Source: a virus
Reading direction: 5' to 3' (one strand)
Length of the DNA stretch: 22,401 nucleotides
Virus record (IMG/VR): IMGVR_UViG_3300044716_001144
Coordinates: 1 to 22,401 of that record
This document shows, one piece after another, positions 15,061 through 22,401 of the stretch. Both the position numbers and the translations under genes were made by a program. How positions within the stretch are numbered: the first letter of the stretch is position 1; the number at the start of each line of letters is the position of its first letter. The notes below the pieces were generated by a model. The model worked only from the letters and a program-made list of their open reading frames with translations, did no database searches and was not told the origin of the DNA.

Positions 15061-18000
15061 GTGGAGATTATTGGAAAGAACGGTACTAATGTTCTTTTTG
15101 CCGACGGCGTTAACGCTGTTATTATCGAGGCAGAAGAAAACGTTATCGTAGCTTCTGGATTACTTTCTTCATTAGTTGCGTCCGCGTCTTGGGTAGACGA
15201 CGATATTGAAATAACAGAGTCAATTACGGACCTAGCGCACGGTGCACTTACTACCTTAGACGTAAGCATAGTTGCCGCGGCAGGTCGCATGTACACTATC
15301 CCTAAAGGCGCTCAAGAGGAAGCTAAGCGCGGTTTAGAGTGGCGCAAAGAACACGACCGTGGCGGAACATCTGTCGGTGTAAACAGCGCACGCACGTTGG
15401 CGAAAGGCGGCCAAATTGGAATTGAAAAAGTTCGTCATATTGCTAAGTATTTTCCTCGTCATGAGGTCGATAAAAAAGCAGAGGGATACCAACCGGGCGA
15501 GAAAGGTTTTCCGTCAAATGGCCGTATTGCGTGGGCTCTCTGGGGTGGCGACACCGCGTGGCGCTGGGCGCAAGCAATCGTCACTCGAGAAAATAAGAAA
15601 GCAGTAAGAGCTGACGGATACGTTGATTCAAGCTATAAAGAAGATGAGTACGACTATGCAACTGGTAAAGAATACAGCGCGGATCTTTCTTCTTTTGAAG
15701 AGGCAATATCAAACGATTTAACAGAGACAGAGTTTGTAGCTAGAGTTCGTATGGACGGCTCAGGTATTGACAGACTTTATAAGGTCGACAGCGAGCGATC
15801 TCTTTCAGTGTGGGACGCGGGGAACTGGCATGTGCTAGACGGCGTTGACAGCGACTTTGCAAGCTACGACAAAGAACTTGATGATGAATTTTCTATTGAC
15901 AACTTTAACCATGTTGAGATAGACCCAGAATCAGCGCTGTTCCTTTCTGCTTGTTTCCAGGAATCTCCAAACACTCCTGTCTCGTTGTTCGAGATTAACG
16001 AAGAAGAAGCTAGCATGTTTTTAGATGCAGCTTCTGAATTAGACCTAGAGTTTATTGATAGAACCCTAACTGCGGCCGGAGAAGCTCCTATTGCCAGTGG
16101 ACCAGGTGGTGTACCAGGCGACGGAATCTACACGTCTGAAAACCGCAGCGACATCGTCGCAGAGCAGCCTCGTCAAAAAGGCGGAAAATTTGGAAAAAAG
16201 CCTAAAGCAGGGTCAAGAGTAGTAGTTGGCGGAGATGCAGCAAGAGGCTCAGGGCAAGTTGTTTCTGTCAACACAACAGATTCTACCGTGCGCGTTAAGC
16301 TAGACAGCGGAAACGAAATTGATGTGCCTGCAGATCAAACAGAGCCAGAAGGCCCATACACGGCTCCTACTTCAACTATTAACGTAACTCCGTTAGATAC
16401 CTCAGGTATACTAGGTGAGCCTCGTGTTCCTCGTGACAGACCAGGCGCGAAGATTCCTGGAACTCTTCCAGCATTCTCACCTGCCGACGTAGGGAGCATA
16501 CTTTTTAACTTCCCTGGCTACGTTGACAGCCAGCGCAACGCTTTTAACCCTAAAGGAGCTACACCTGCTCCGGTAGAAGTTGGCAAGCTGCCAAACTACT
16601 CTGGCCCTAAGCCTGTAACAGGTCCTGGTCAAACGCCGGAGTATAAGAAGTCTAGTTACCTACTAGAGCTTGAAAAAATTGTAGGCGCTAAACTTATTGT
16701 AGACCCTTACAAAAATCCTCTTCTTAAAGATTTCTTAAATAAAAAAGTTAAAGGCTCAGATGGTAAGTACTACTACCCAAACAAGCGGTATTACCAACCA
16801 ATTATTCGCGGAAGTGCTGAAGCAGAATTAGCTTCTGAAGTTAAGGAAATTAAAAAGACAAAGCCTAACGTTAAACCTGGTGAGTCTAAAGAGGTTACCC
16901 CTGGCACAAGCGACGTTCAGCCTTTGTTCTTTGCTATTGTCTCTTCAGATGACGTCGCGGCAGTTCTTGACTTAGTTGCGTTAGTCCCTGCAAGTTCTAC
17001 TTCAAACGCACCGATGACGTACTCGCGCGTAGACGGCAAGTGGACACGCAACGAGGCGATACTAAACGATCTAAACTCACCAACTCCTCCTCCTGTAGTT
17101 CCTCTAGACGGAGAATCATTAAAATCAGTAATTCAACAGGTTGATGGAACAATCCCGGTTATTGCATCACTAACTATTGACGCAGAGCTTCTTACAGTTC
17201 TTTGGGGACCTAACGGAAACGTTATGGTCATGACCGCAGCAGGTGGCGCAGATCGCAATCGTGGAAACGCTGAAGGTCTACGCCGTTATTGGACGGTTGG
17301 CAAAGGCGGACTAAAAATTCGCTGGAACTCTCCTGGTGACTGGACACGTTGCTACCGCAACCTAAAGAAGTACATGGGTCCACGCGCGAAGGGCTATTGC
17401 TCGTTGCGTCATAAGGAAATGACCGGCATGTGGCCTGGAGATAAAAGAAATCCAGGAATGAAAAAAGGAGAATTCTCAGTGGATGAACTACTTCCATACG
17501 AAAAAGTTATGGAGGCTTCAGTACTTTCAGCCAAGGCAAACGACGCTCGCAATAGAGTGTTAACTGCCTCGGTAGAGACCGAGCCTGCTGGAGCACTGTT
17601 CCGTATCCCTCTTGTTCTACCCGAGACTGCAGAATCCGGCGATGGCCGTAGCTTTAAGAAAGACGCAATAGAAATTAGAGATTTGCCTCTGCCCTTAATG
17701 TGGCAGATTAAGTCTGACGAAGGTCATAACGGCTCAGTTGTAGTAGGACGTATTGACCATATGGAGCGTATCCCTGGTGGTATCGGTAATGCCCGCGGAG
17801 TATTTGACTCAGGCGCCTACGGCAGAGAAGCCGAGCGCTTAGTGCGTGAAGGTTTTATCCGTGGAATTTCTGCGGACCTAGATCAGTTTGAAGCAAACCA
17901 GGTTGAACCTGAACTTGCAGGGAATGACCCAGAAGAAGATGCTGGTAAAATAGGAAAAGAAAAGCTCATGATTACTCATGCGCGAGTGATGGCAGTCACG

Positions 18001-19767
18001 CTTGTCCCTAAACCGGCTTTCCAAGAGTGCCAGATCTACCTCGTCACAGACGAGAGTAATAATAAGGAGGATGTAGTGGTTGAAGACGGAGTATACGCGG
18101 ACGATATGGATCCCGTAGAAGCTTCTGCGCTAGTTGCGTGCGGACTTGTTGCTGGTTCTATACCAGTCACGCCTCCTCGCGAATGGTTCAATAATCCAGA
18201 GTTACGAAAGGCAACGCCTTTAACTGTGGATGATGAAGGTCGAGTGTTTGGCCATATCGCAGCATGGCATGTAGATCACATCGGAATGTCCTTTGGAACA
18301 CGCCCACCTCGCTCTAAGAGCAAGTACGCGTACTTCCACACGGGTGTTATCCGTTCTGACGACGGAACAGACGTCCCTGTCGGTCAATTAACATTAGCTG
18401 GAGGCCACGCATCACTAGATGCAGACGCCTTTGCAGCAGCTCGTCACTACGATGATACAGCGTCTGCTATCGCAGACGTACACGCAGGTGAAGATGCATT
18501 TGGTATCTGGGTATCTGGTGCGCTACGCCCAGGCGCGTCACCAGAGCAAGTTCGTGCCCTTCGCGCATCTGCGCCGTCTGGCGACTGGCGTCCAATCAAG
18601 GGAAATCTTGAGCTAGTAGCTGTATGTCAGGTAAACGTTCCAGGGTTCCCTATCGCACGGGCTCGTGTAGCCTCAGGCGCGGTTATGGCATTAGTTGCGG
18701 CAGGTGCCCAGGTACTTGCACGCATGAAGTCAGATCCTGTTGCAGAATTGAACGCTCGTATTGACAAACTTGAGCAGTTAGAATACGACCAACTTTCAGT
18801 AAAAGCTAATGCAGCAAAGTCTCGCTTTGAAGAAGTACGCGAGGAAAAGGCTGCACAACTTTCAGCGCAGGCTGACGCCGCGTACGAGCGCATTCATGGC
18901 GAACCTCGCTACGACGACCAGTTCGGATACATCTCTCGTGAGAAACGCCAGAAGCTAGCCAAGGAAGGTAAGGCTCTTCCAGACGGTTCTTACCCAATCA
19001 CAAACCTTGACTCCCTAAAGGATTCAATCCAAGCGTACGGCCGCTCAAAGCCAGGCAAGCGAGCTGCTGTTCGTCGCCACATTATGAAGATGGCACGCCG
19101 ACTAGATAGCTCAGACTTAATCCCAGAAAACTGGAAGAGTATGTCTAGCGACATTGCCGAGGAAGACTTAAATGATCTTCGTGTACGACTTACTGAATTT
19201 TCAACCAAAGTTGACGGTGACTTGGGAAAAGCATTAGCGGTTGATTCAGAAAACAAGGGTATTTATACCCCTGGGAATCAACCGCGCGATGAAAAAGGCA
19301 AATTCCGCGATGTTTTAGCGCGCATCAAGACTAATTTAGGCACGTCTGGTTCTCAAGGAGTAATGGATAAACTACAGGAAGCAGAAGGCTTTGACAACAC
19401 TGGAGACTATGTGGGAGCTGCTAAGGCGGGAACGGAACTTATTTCGATTATTGATAGACTTGATGCGGGATCTCTCAACAAAGACGCGCTAGAGAATATT
19501 CGCTCTTCATCAAGAGAGCTTGGCAAGGTAATTGCCAACCTTCCTTTTGATTTTGGGAGCGATACGGAGAAGGTACGCTACAGTGATCTACCTCCAGCTT
19601 TAAAGTCACTTCTAGATGATATGCTTTCTAGGGTAGAAGATAAGATAGGTAAGAAGGACGCTCAAGAAGCGACCAGCGGTTTAAGGTCGTTTATGTCCGG
19701 GGGAGACTACTATACTCAACAAGAGATTTCTTCTGAGTTAAGTAAACTTCTTCGACTATTAACTTAA
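15061..19767 (+). CDS. Multidomain prohead protease and capsid-maturation fusion (1568 aa)
   Basis: Matures the procapsid. Start GTG 15061, one nt after the previous stop, with AGGGAAAGAG upstream; the longer ORF from 15004 overlaps the previous gene and is rejected. Order of parts: phage module about 79-180 (RGLEWRKEHDRGGTSVGV, WALWGGDTAWRWA); EQPRQKGGKF (368-377) and SH3/KOW-like 381-430; about 652-700 (YSRVDGKWTRNEAILNDL, PPPVVPLDG); about 729-795 (RRYWTVGKGGLKIRW, DWTRCYRNLKKYMG, MWPGD); HK97-type S78 protease about 840-990 with His889 (EGHNGSVVVGRID) and Ser937 (RGISADLD); actinophage capsid-maturation region 1038-1205 (GRVFGHIAAWH, GWRP-like GDWRPIKGNLELVAV); coiled coil 1219-1280; conserved module 1283-1358 (LPDGSYPITNL, RRHIMKMARRL, LIPENW); NQPRDEKGKF (1406-1415) and a helical tail. 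Family members are far shorter. Two in-frame internal starts sit at domain borders. Confidence 0.87.
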   Translation: MEIIGKNGTNVLFADGVNAVIIEAEENVIVASGLLSSLVASASWVDDDIEITESITDLAHGALTTLDVSIVAAAGRMYTIPKGAQEEAKRGLEWRKEHDRGGTSVGVNSARTLAKGGQIGIEKVRHIAKYFPRHEVDKKAEGYQPGEKGFPSNGRIAWALWGGDTAWRWAQAIVTRENKKAVRADGYVDSSYKEDEYDYATGKEYSADLSSFEEAISNDLTETEFVARVRMDGSGIDRLYKVDSERSLSVWDAGNWHVLDGVDSDFASYDKELDDEFSIDNFNHVEIDPESALFLSACFQESPNTPVSLFEINEEEASMFLDAASELDLEFIDRTLTAAGEAPIASGPGGVPGDGIYTSENRSDIVAEQPRQKGGKFGKKPKAGSRVVVGGDAARGSGQVVSVNTTDSTVRVKLDSGNEIDVPADQTEPEGPYTAPTSTINVTPLDTSGILGEPRVPRDRPGAKIPGTLPAFSPADVGSILFNFPGYVDSQRNAFNPKGATPAPVEVGKLPNYSGPKPVTGPGQTPEYKKSSYLLELEKIVGAKLIVDPYKNPLLKDFLNKKVKGSDGKYYYPNKRYYQPIIRGSAEAELASEVKEIKKTKPNVKPGESKEVTPGTSDVQPLFFAIVSSDDVAAVLDLVALVPASSTSNAPMTYSRVDGKWTRNEAILNDLNSPTPPPVVPLDGESLKSVIQQVDGTIPVIASLTIDAELLTVLWGPNGNVMVMTAAGGADRNRGNAEGLRRYWTVGKGGLKIRWNSPGDWTRCYRNLKKYMGPRAKGYCSLRHKEMTGMWPGDKRNPGMKKGEFSVDELLPYEKVMEASVLSAKANDARNRVLTASVETEPAGALFRIPLVLPETAESGDGRSFKKDAIEIRDLPLPLMWQIKSDEGHNGSVVVGRIDHMERIPGGIGNARGVFDSGAYGREAERLVREGFIRGISADLDQFEANQVEPELAGNDPEEDAGKIGKEKLMITHARVMAVTLVPKPAFQECQIYLVTDESNNKEDVVVEDGVYADDMDPVEASALVACGLVAGSIPVTPPREWFNNPELRKATPLTVDDEGRVFGHIAAWHVDHIGMSFGTRPPRSKSKYAYFHTGVIRSDDGTDVPVGQLTLAGGHASLDADAFAAARHYDDTASAIADVHAGEDAFGIWVSGALRPGASPEQVRALRASAPSGDWRPIKGNLELVAVCQVNVPGFPIARARVASGAVMALVAAGAQVLARMKSDPVAELNARIDKLEQLEYDQLSVKANAAKSRFEEVREEKAAQLSAQADAAYERIHGEPRYDDQFGYISREKRQKLAKEGKALPDGSYPITNLDSLKDSIQAYGRSKPGKRAAVRRHIMKMARRLDSSDLIPENWKSMSSDIAEEDLNDLRVRLTEFSTKVDGDLGKALAVDSENKGIYTPGNQPRDEKGKFRDVLARIKTNLGTSGSQGVMDKLQEAEGFDNTGDYVGAAKAGTELISIIDRLDAGSLNKDALENIRSSSRELGKVIANLPFDFGSDTEKVRYSDLPPALKSLLDDMLSRVEDKIGKKDAQEATSGLRSFMSGGDYYTQQEISSELSKLLRLLT
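17465..17481 (+). promoter_or_regulatory. Internal ribosome-binding site and in-frame GTG before the S78 protease domain
   Basis: AAGGAG (17465-17470) lies 8 nt before GTG 17479, which is codon 807 of the fusion gene. Initiation here would give a 762-aa protein (17479-19767) starting MDELLPYEKV, about 34 residues before the protease domain proper. That is where a stand-alone prohead protease would be expected to start. Confidence 0.55.
18064..18078 (+). promoter_or_regulatory. Internal ribosome-binding site and in-frame GTG after the protease domain
   Basis: AAGGAGG (18064-18070) is a perfect Shine-Dalgarno, 5 nt before GTG 18076, codon 1006. It falls just after the end of the S78 domain. 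The nested product (18076-19767, 563 aa) would contain the capsid-maturation region, the coiled coil and the helical tail, a plausible scaffold-like protein. In phage lambda the scaffold Nu3 is made in this way from within protease gene C. Confidence 0.6.
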
Positions 19768-19910
19768 TAATAATAGTAAAAATAATGTATTATTCAATTC
19801 AGGTGGAGTGCCTCTACGCAAATAGCGTCAAGAGTCCCTCGGCCTTGGACTGATAAGCGAGATGAACTAACTAATCTTGTTCATCATGACTGGCCCGAAG
19901 GAGGGACAGA
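19768..19910 (+). promoter_or_regulatory. Hairpin-rich leader of the scaffold-capsid gene
   Basis: A 143-nt gap in an otherwise packed operon. It opens with an AT-rich stretch containing AATAAT/ATTATT (19781-19794) and a weak promoter-like TATTAT. Four short hairpins follow: GTGGAG/CTCTAC (19803-19817, one wobble), ACGC/GCGT (19816-19828, alternative to the first), AGTCC/GGACT (19833-19851) and GATGAAC/GTTCATC (19861-19885, perfect). Then comes AAGGAGG (19898-19904), 6 nt before GTG 19911. A separate promoter, an RNA processing site or a translational control element are all possible. Confidence 0.45.
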
Positions 19911-21929
19911 GTGGACCGTATTAAAGGAATGCTAGATACGCTTAGCGAGCTTAGCGACGAACAAGTCGTCGAGTTACAAAGCGTCATCGTAAGCGAGTTC
20001 GAGACGGTTGAAAAGGAAGATCCTACTCCACAAACAGTAGACGCCATGACATCCCTAGCCGATATGCTTGACACCGTTCGCGGTGAAATCAAGCAACGCG
20101 AGGCAAACGCACAGGAGCTAACCGCTCGTGCTGCAGAAGCCACTATGCGCGTTAAAGGCGAGGATGTTGCAATGCCTGAAGAAGGTGAAGCCCCAGCTGA
20201 GGAAGTAATAGAGATCGTTGAAGAGCCTATTGCTGAAGAAGCTGATCCTAAGAAAGAAACCGAAGCTGCTGCCGATATGGCACCAGTTGAAGAAGAACCA
20301 ATGGCTCCTGAAGCAGAGGAAACTCCTGCTGAAGAAGACGAAGACAAGAAAAAGGAAAAGGCAAACCCTATGACAGAAGCGTCAAACACAGTTGAAGAAG
20401 CATCTGAGCTTTCAAACGATACTGCAGAAGCAGTAACAGAAGTGACAGCAGAAGTAGTTGCAGAACCTGCAGCTGAACTTTCTGTTGAAGAAGTAGTTGA
20501 AGAAGTACCTGTAACAGAAGCAGTTGAGACAGTCGTCGCATCCGCTGAAGTTGCAGAAGAAGAAATTGCAACAGAACCAACCCCAACAGATGCGCCAGAA
20601 GCGCAGAAAGATCAGGAGGCACCAGTGACCGCCGCCGCAACTCAAGACGGAGCTTTTGAAGCTCCAGCTGACCGTCGCCCAGTAACTCAGGCTGCAGATG
20701 CTACAGTGGCAATCACTGCTGGCGCTGACATCCCTGGTTACACAGCCGGTAGCACAATCGACGACATGAATGGCGTTGCAGAAGCAATGGCAAAGCGCAT
20801 TCATACACTTCGTCGTGTAAATGGTGGAGATGGAGAACAACACATCGTTGCTTCTGTCACCACTAAGTTCCCAGAAGAGCGCACTCTGACAACAGATGCA
20901 GAATCTAACTGGAACAAGATCCAGGCTGTAACCGGTCCAGAAGCACTTGTTGCATCTGGCGGACACCAGGCTCCATTCGAAGTTAAGTATGACATCTTCG
21001 GTCTTGGCACAGGAGTACGCCCAGTCCGCGATTCACTACCTCGCTTCCAAGCAGATCGTGGCGGTATCCGTTACATCGTTCCACCAATCCTATCTGACTA
21101 CGCAAGCGCTGTAGGCATCTGGACTGCTGCAAACGATTCAGCAGAAACACCATCACCATCAGCTAAGCTAAGCTTGACTGTAGCAGCAGCATCTGAGACA
21201 ACAGTCTCAACTGACGCTGTAACACTACAGCTACAGTTTGGTAACCTTCTAACTCGTGCATATCCTGAATTGATCGCTCGTCACAACGAGCTTGGTCTAA
21301 TCCAGCACGCACGTGAAGCTGAAGGCAACCTTCTAACAAAGATCGGCACAGCATCAACAGCTGTTACATCGACATCTGTTGTTGGTCTTGCTCGTGACTT
21401 CCTAGTCCAGCTTGGCCGCGCTGCAACAGCTTACCGTTCACGTCACCGCCTAGAAGCAGATGCGCCACTTCGCGTTATCATGCCAGCGTGGATCAAGGAC
21501 GCAATGGCTGCCGACCTAACTCTATCAATGCCTGGAGATTCAACTCTCAATGCATATGCAGAGATCGAAGGCTACATCGCATCACGCGGTATCAACGTAA
21601 CTTACGCTCTTGATATCGCTGGCGGAACAGCAGCATTTGCTGCACAAGACGCAGGTGCAATGAACGAGTTCCCAGATACATTCATCTGGTACATGTTCGC
21701 TGAAGGAACATTCTTGTTCCTAGACGGTGGCACAATGGATCTCGGAATTATCCGTGACTCTACTCTCGTTGGTACAAACGACTACAAGATGTTCGTTGAA
21801 ACCTTCGAAAATGTTGCCAAGGTTGGTATTGAATCACTTAAGGTGACATCAACAATCAATGTAAACGGTACAGCATCTGCTCTACGCGACCTACTTGGTG
21901 GCGCAACAGCAGCAACAGTCGAATACTAA
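19911..21929 (+). CDS. Major capsid protein with N-terminal scaffold region (672 aa)
   Basis: Forms the icosahedral head shell. Residues 1-75 are helical (MDRIKGMLDTLSELSDEQVV, TVRGEIKQREANAQELTARA), and 80-235 are very acidic and rich in E, A, V and P, like the delta/scaffold domains removed by prohead proteases. From about 239 to 672 is an HK97-fold capsid domain, with RIHTLRRVNGG, VRPVRDSLPRFQADRGG, IRYIVPPIL, a long helix region YPELIARHNELGLIQHA, LRVIMPAWIKDAM and the C-terminal FIWYMFAEGTFLFLDGG, LGIIRDSTL. The start is GTG 19911 with a perfect AAGGAGG 6 nt upstream. The protease that would trim it is the upstream gene. An internal in-frame start at 20625 marks the scaffold/capsid border. 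Identity as capsid is strong from context and C-terminal motifs. Confidence 0.88.
   Translation: MDRIKGMLDTLSELSDEQVVELQSVIVSEFETVEKEDPTPQTVDAMTSLADMLDTVRGEIKQREANAQELTARAAEATMRVKGEDVAMPEEGEAPAEEVIEIVEEPIAEEADPKKETEAAADMAPVEEEPMAPEAEETPAEEDEDKKKEKANPMTEASNTVEEASELSNDTAEAVTEVTAEVVAEPAAELSVEEVVEEVPVTEAVETVVASAEVAEEEIATEPTPTDAPEAQKDQEAPVTAAATQDGAFEAPADRRPVTQAADATVAITAGADIPGYTAGSTIDDMNGVAEAMAKRIHTLRRVNGGDGEQHIVASVTTKFPEERTLTTDAESNWNKIQAVTGPEALVASGGHQAPFEVKYDIFGLGTGVRPVRDSLPRFQADRGGIRYIVPPILSDYASAVGIWTAANDSAETPSPSAKLSLTVAAASETTVSTDAVTLQLQFGNLLTRAYPELIARHNELGLIQHAREAEGNLLTKIGTASTAVTSTSVVGLARDFLVQLGRAATAYRSRHRLEADAPLRVIMPAWIKDAMAADLTLSMPGDSTLNAYAEIEGYIASRGINVTYALDIAGGTAAFAAQDAGAMNEFPDTFIWYMFAEGTFLFLDGGTMDLGIIRDSTLVGTNDYKMFVETFENVAKVGIESLKVTSTINVNGTASALRDLLGGATAATVEY
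20354..20372 (+). promoter_or_regulatory. Weaker internal in-frame ATG within the acidic region of the capsid gene
   Basis: GGAAAAGG (20354-20361) lies 8 nt before ATG 20370, codon 154 of the capsid gene (MTEASNTVEEASEL). The purine-rich stretch may simply come from Lys and Glu codons (DKKKEKA), so the signal is less convincing than the one at 20625. Confidence 0.25.
20614..20627 (+). promoter_or_regulatory. Internal ribosome-binding site and in-frame GTG before the capsid domain
   Basis: AGGAGG (20614-20619) lies 5 nt before GTG 20625, codon 239. It marks the switch from the acidic scaffold region to the capsid part (MTAAATQDGAFEAPADRRPV). Initiation here would give a 434-aa capsid protein, a normal length for HK97-fold capsids, without scaffold. 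Confidence 0.55.
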
Positions 21930-21936
21930 AATTCGA
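21919..21936 (+). other. Small hairpin across the capsid stop codon
   Basis: TCGAAT (21919-21924) and ATTCGA (21931-21936) are perfectly complementary with a 6-nt loop containing the stop codon TAA (21927-21929). It may add to the 3' structure formed by the stronger hairpin just downstream. Confidence 0.3.
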
Positions 21937-21947
21937 TAAGTCGTGGA

Positions 21948-21973
21948 GGGAGCGCTCAGCAATGGGCGCTCCC
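21948..21973 (+). terminator. Strong GC hairpin after the capsid gene, no U-tract
   Basis: GGGAGCGC (21948-21955) pairs perfectly with GCGCTCCC (21966-21973) around a 10-nt loop. It is followed by GATACGAAGT rather than a T-run, so it is not a classical intrinsic terminator. It may protect the capsid mRNA 3' end or cause partial termination, lowering expression of the next gene relative to capsid. Confidence 0.5.
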
Positions 21974-22027
21974 GATACGAAGTAAGTAAACGTAAAAACA
22001 AACTTTAAGTTAGGAAGTAGATTAAAT

Positions 22028-22401
22028 ATGGCCTTTACAGGAGTTTTTGAAGCACCTGAAGTTGTGAGCGCTGGCTTTGGTCTACTTGGCTGTGTTAAAC
22101 CTGTCACTAATCTAGACGAAGACCAGTGGGTACGTGGCTTCTCTCAGTACTGGGACAGCGGAGTATACTCTGCTAAGAACTGGGATGACACAGACACAAA
22201 CTCGTATACACTAGCAAGTAATGCAACACCTGTTCGTTATCTAGAAGTTAAACCATTTTTTGTCGAGGTTGAAGACTATCGCTCAACACTAGGTCTACTT
22301 GGTGTAGACCATATTGCAAGACTTAAGCGTCAGATAGAGTGTATTACTCAGAAAGCTCTTGAAACAGAGCTGTGGGACGGTGCAGTTCGCATTGCATCTA
22401 C
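22028..22401 (+). CDS. Virion structural protein, 5' part only (124 codons visible)
   Basis: The ORF from ATG 22028 stays open to the window end, so the C-terminus is missing. A ribosome-binding site (AGGA, 22012-22015) precedes it by 12 nt. The protein begins MAFTGVFEAPEVVSAGFGLL and continues with WVRGFSQYWDSGVYSAKNWD, PFFVEVEDYRSTLGLLGVDH and RQIECITQKALETELWDGA. The pattern F-V-E-V-x-D-x-x-S...R-x-L/I-E...T-x-K-A-x-E-x-E-L/F-W-x-G-A is familiar from actinophage head-module proteins encoded just after the capsid gene. Probably a head-associated or minor capsid protein; the exact role cannot be judged from the fragment. Confidence 0.7.
   Translation, partial: MAFTGVFEAPEVVSAGFGLLGCVKPVTNLDEDQWVRGFSQYWDSGVYSAKNWDDTDTNSYTLASNATPVRYLEVKPFFVEVEDYRSTLGLLGVDHIARLKRQIECITQKALETELWDGAVRIAS

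Noticed and set aside
19871-20389. 172-aa Ser/Ala-rich ORF on the minus strand
   Set aside because: It is the antisense of the Glu/Ala-rich scaffold region, whose codon bias avoids stops on the reverse strand. No ribosome-binding site, and the plus-strand gene is certain.
20412-20966. 184-aa Cys/Phe-rich minus-strand ORF
   Set aside because: Antisense of the same acidic repeat region; the composition is an artefact of GAA and GCA codons.
1-22401. tRNA genes, CRISPR arrays, insertion sequences, integrase or attachment sites
   Set aside because: None seen: no cloverleaf-like segments, no regular spaced repeats, no transposase or recombinase motifs. Reading by eye could miss a degenerate tRNA.

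Overview
The window looks like part of a tailed double-stranded DNA phage (Caudoviricetes) genome that infects an actinobacterium. Evidence for a phage: all supported genes lie on the plus strand, are tightly packed with ATGA, TAATG or TAGTG overlaps, and include a portal protein, a prohead protease and capsid-maturation protein, an HK97-fold major capsid protein and lysis-type enzymes. Evidence for an actinobacterial host: the capsid-maturation domain has the form typical of actinophages, GTG starts are frequent, and one gene may be leaderless. The moderate G+C content would fit low-GC freshwater Actinobacteria, but that is inference.

Layout. 1-2120 is a small-gene and lysis region: a 61-aa HTH protein, a two-TM mini-protein (holin candidate), a Cys-rich mini-protein, a short overlapped ORF, a membrane-anchored lytic transglycosylase and a peptidoglycan-binding protein, closed by a strong intrinsic terminator. 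2121-2439 is an AT-rich gene-free stretch that ends in a candidate promoter placed right at the ATG of the next gene. 2440-3702 holds a protein with two HTH regions, an unknown protein, a DUF1360-like membrane protein and a 14-codon bridging ORF. 3702-22401 is the head module: portal, Cys-rich head-module protein, a 2409-aa giant protein, a 197-aa unknown, a 1568-aa multidomain protease fusion, a 672-aa scaffold-capsid fusion, and the start of another virion protein that runs off the window. No terminase gene is present.

Two things stand out. First, the giant protein between portal and protease ends in a complete-looking PI3/4-kinase-like domain (Lys2161, D2272-R-H-N-G-N2277, I-D2296-H) preceded by a GNAT-like domain. 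This looks like an enzymatic effector carried on a head-module protein. Second, the two big morphogenesis fusions contain three strong Shine-Dalgarno plus GTG signals, all in frame and each exactly at a domain junction (17479, 18076, 20625). They predict nested shorter products: protease plus downstream region, the post-protease region alone, and capsid without scaffold. This resembles the lambda C/Nu3 logic, or else they are fossils of recent gene fusions.

Regulation visible in the sequence: an extended -10 promoter candidate before the lysis genes, a terminator after them, a promoter/operator-like region before 2440, a hairpin-rich 5' leader before the capsid gene, and a strong GC hairpin without a U-tract just after it.
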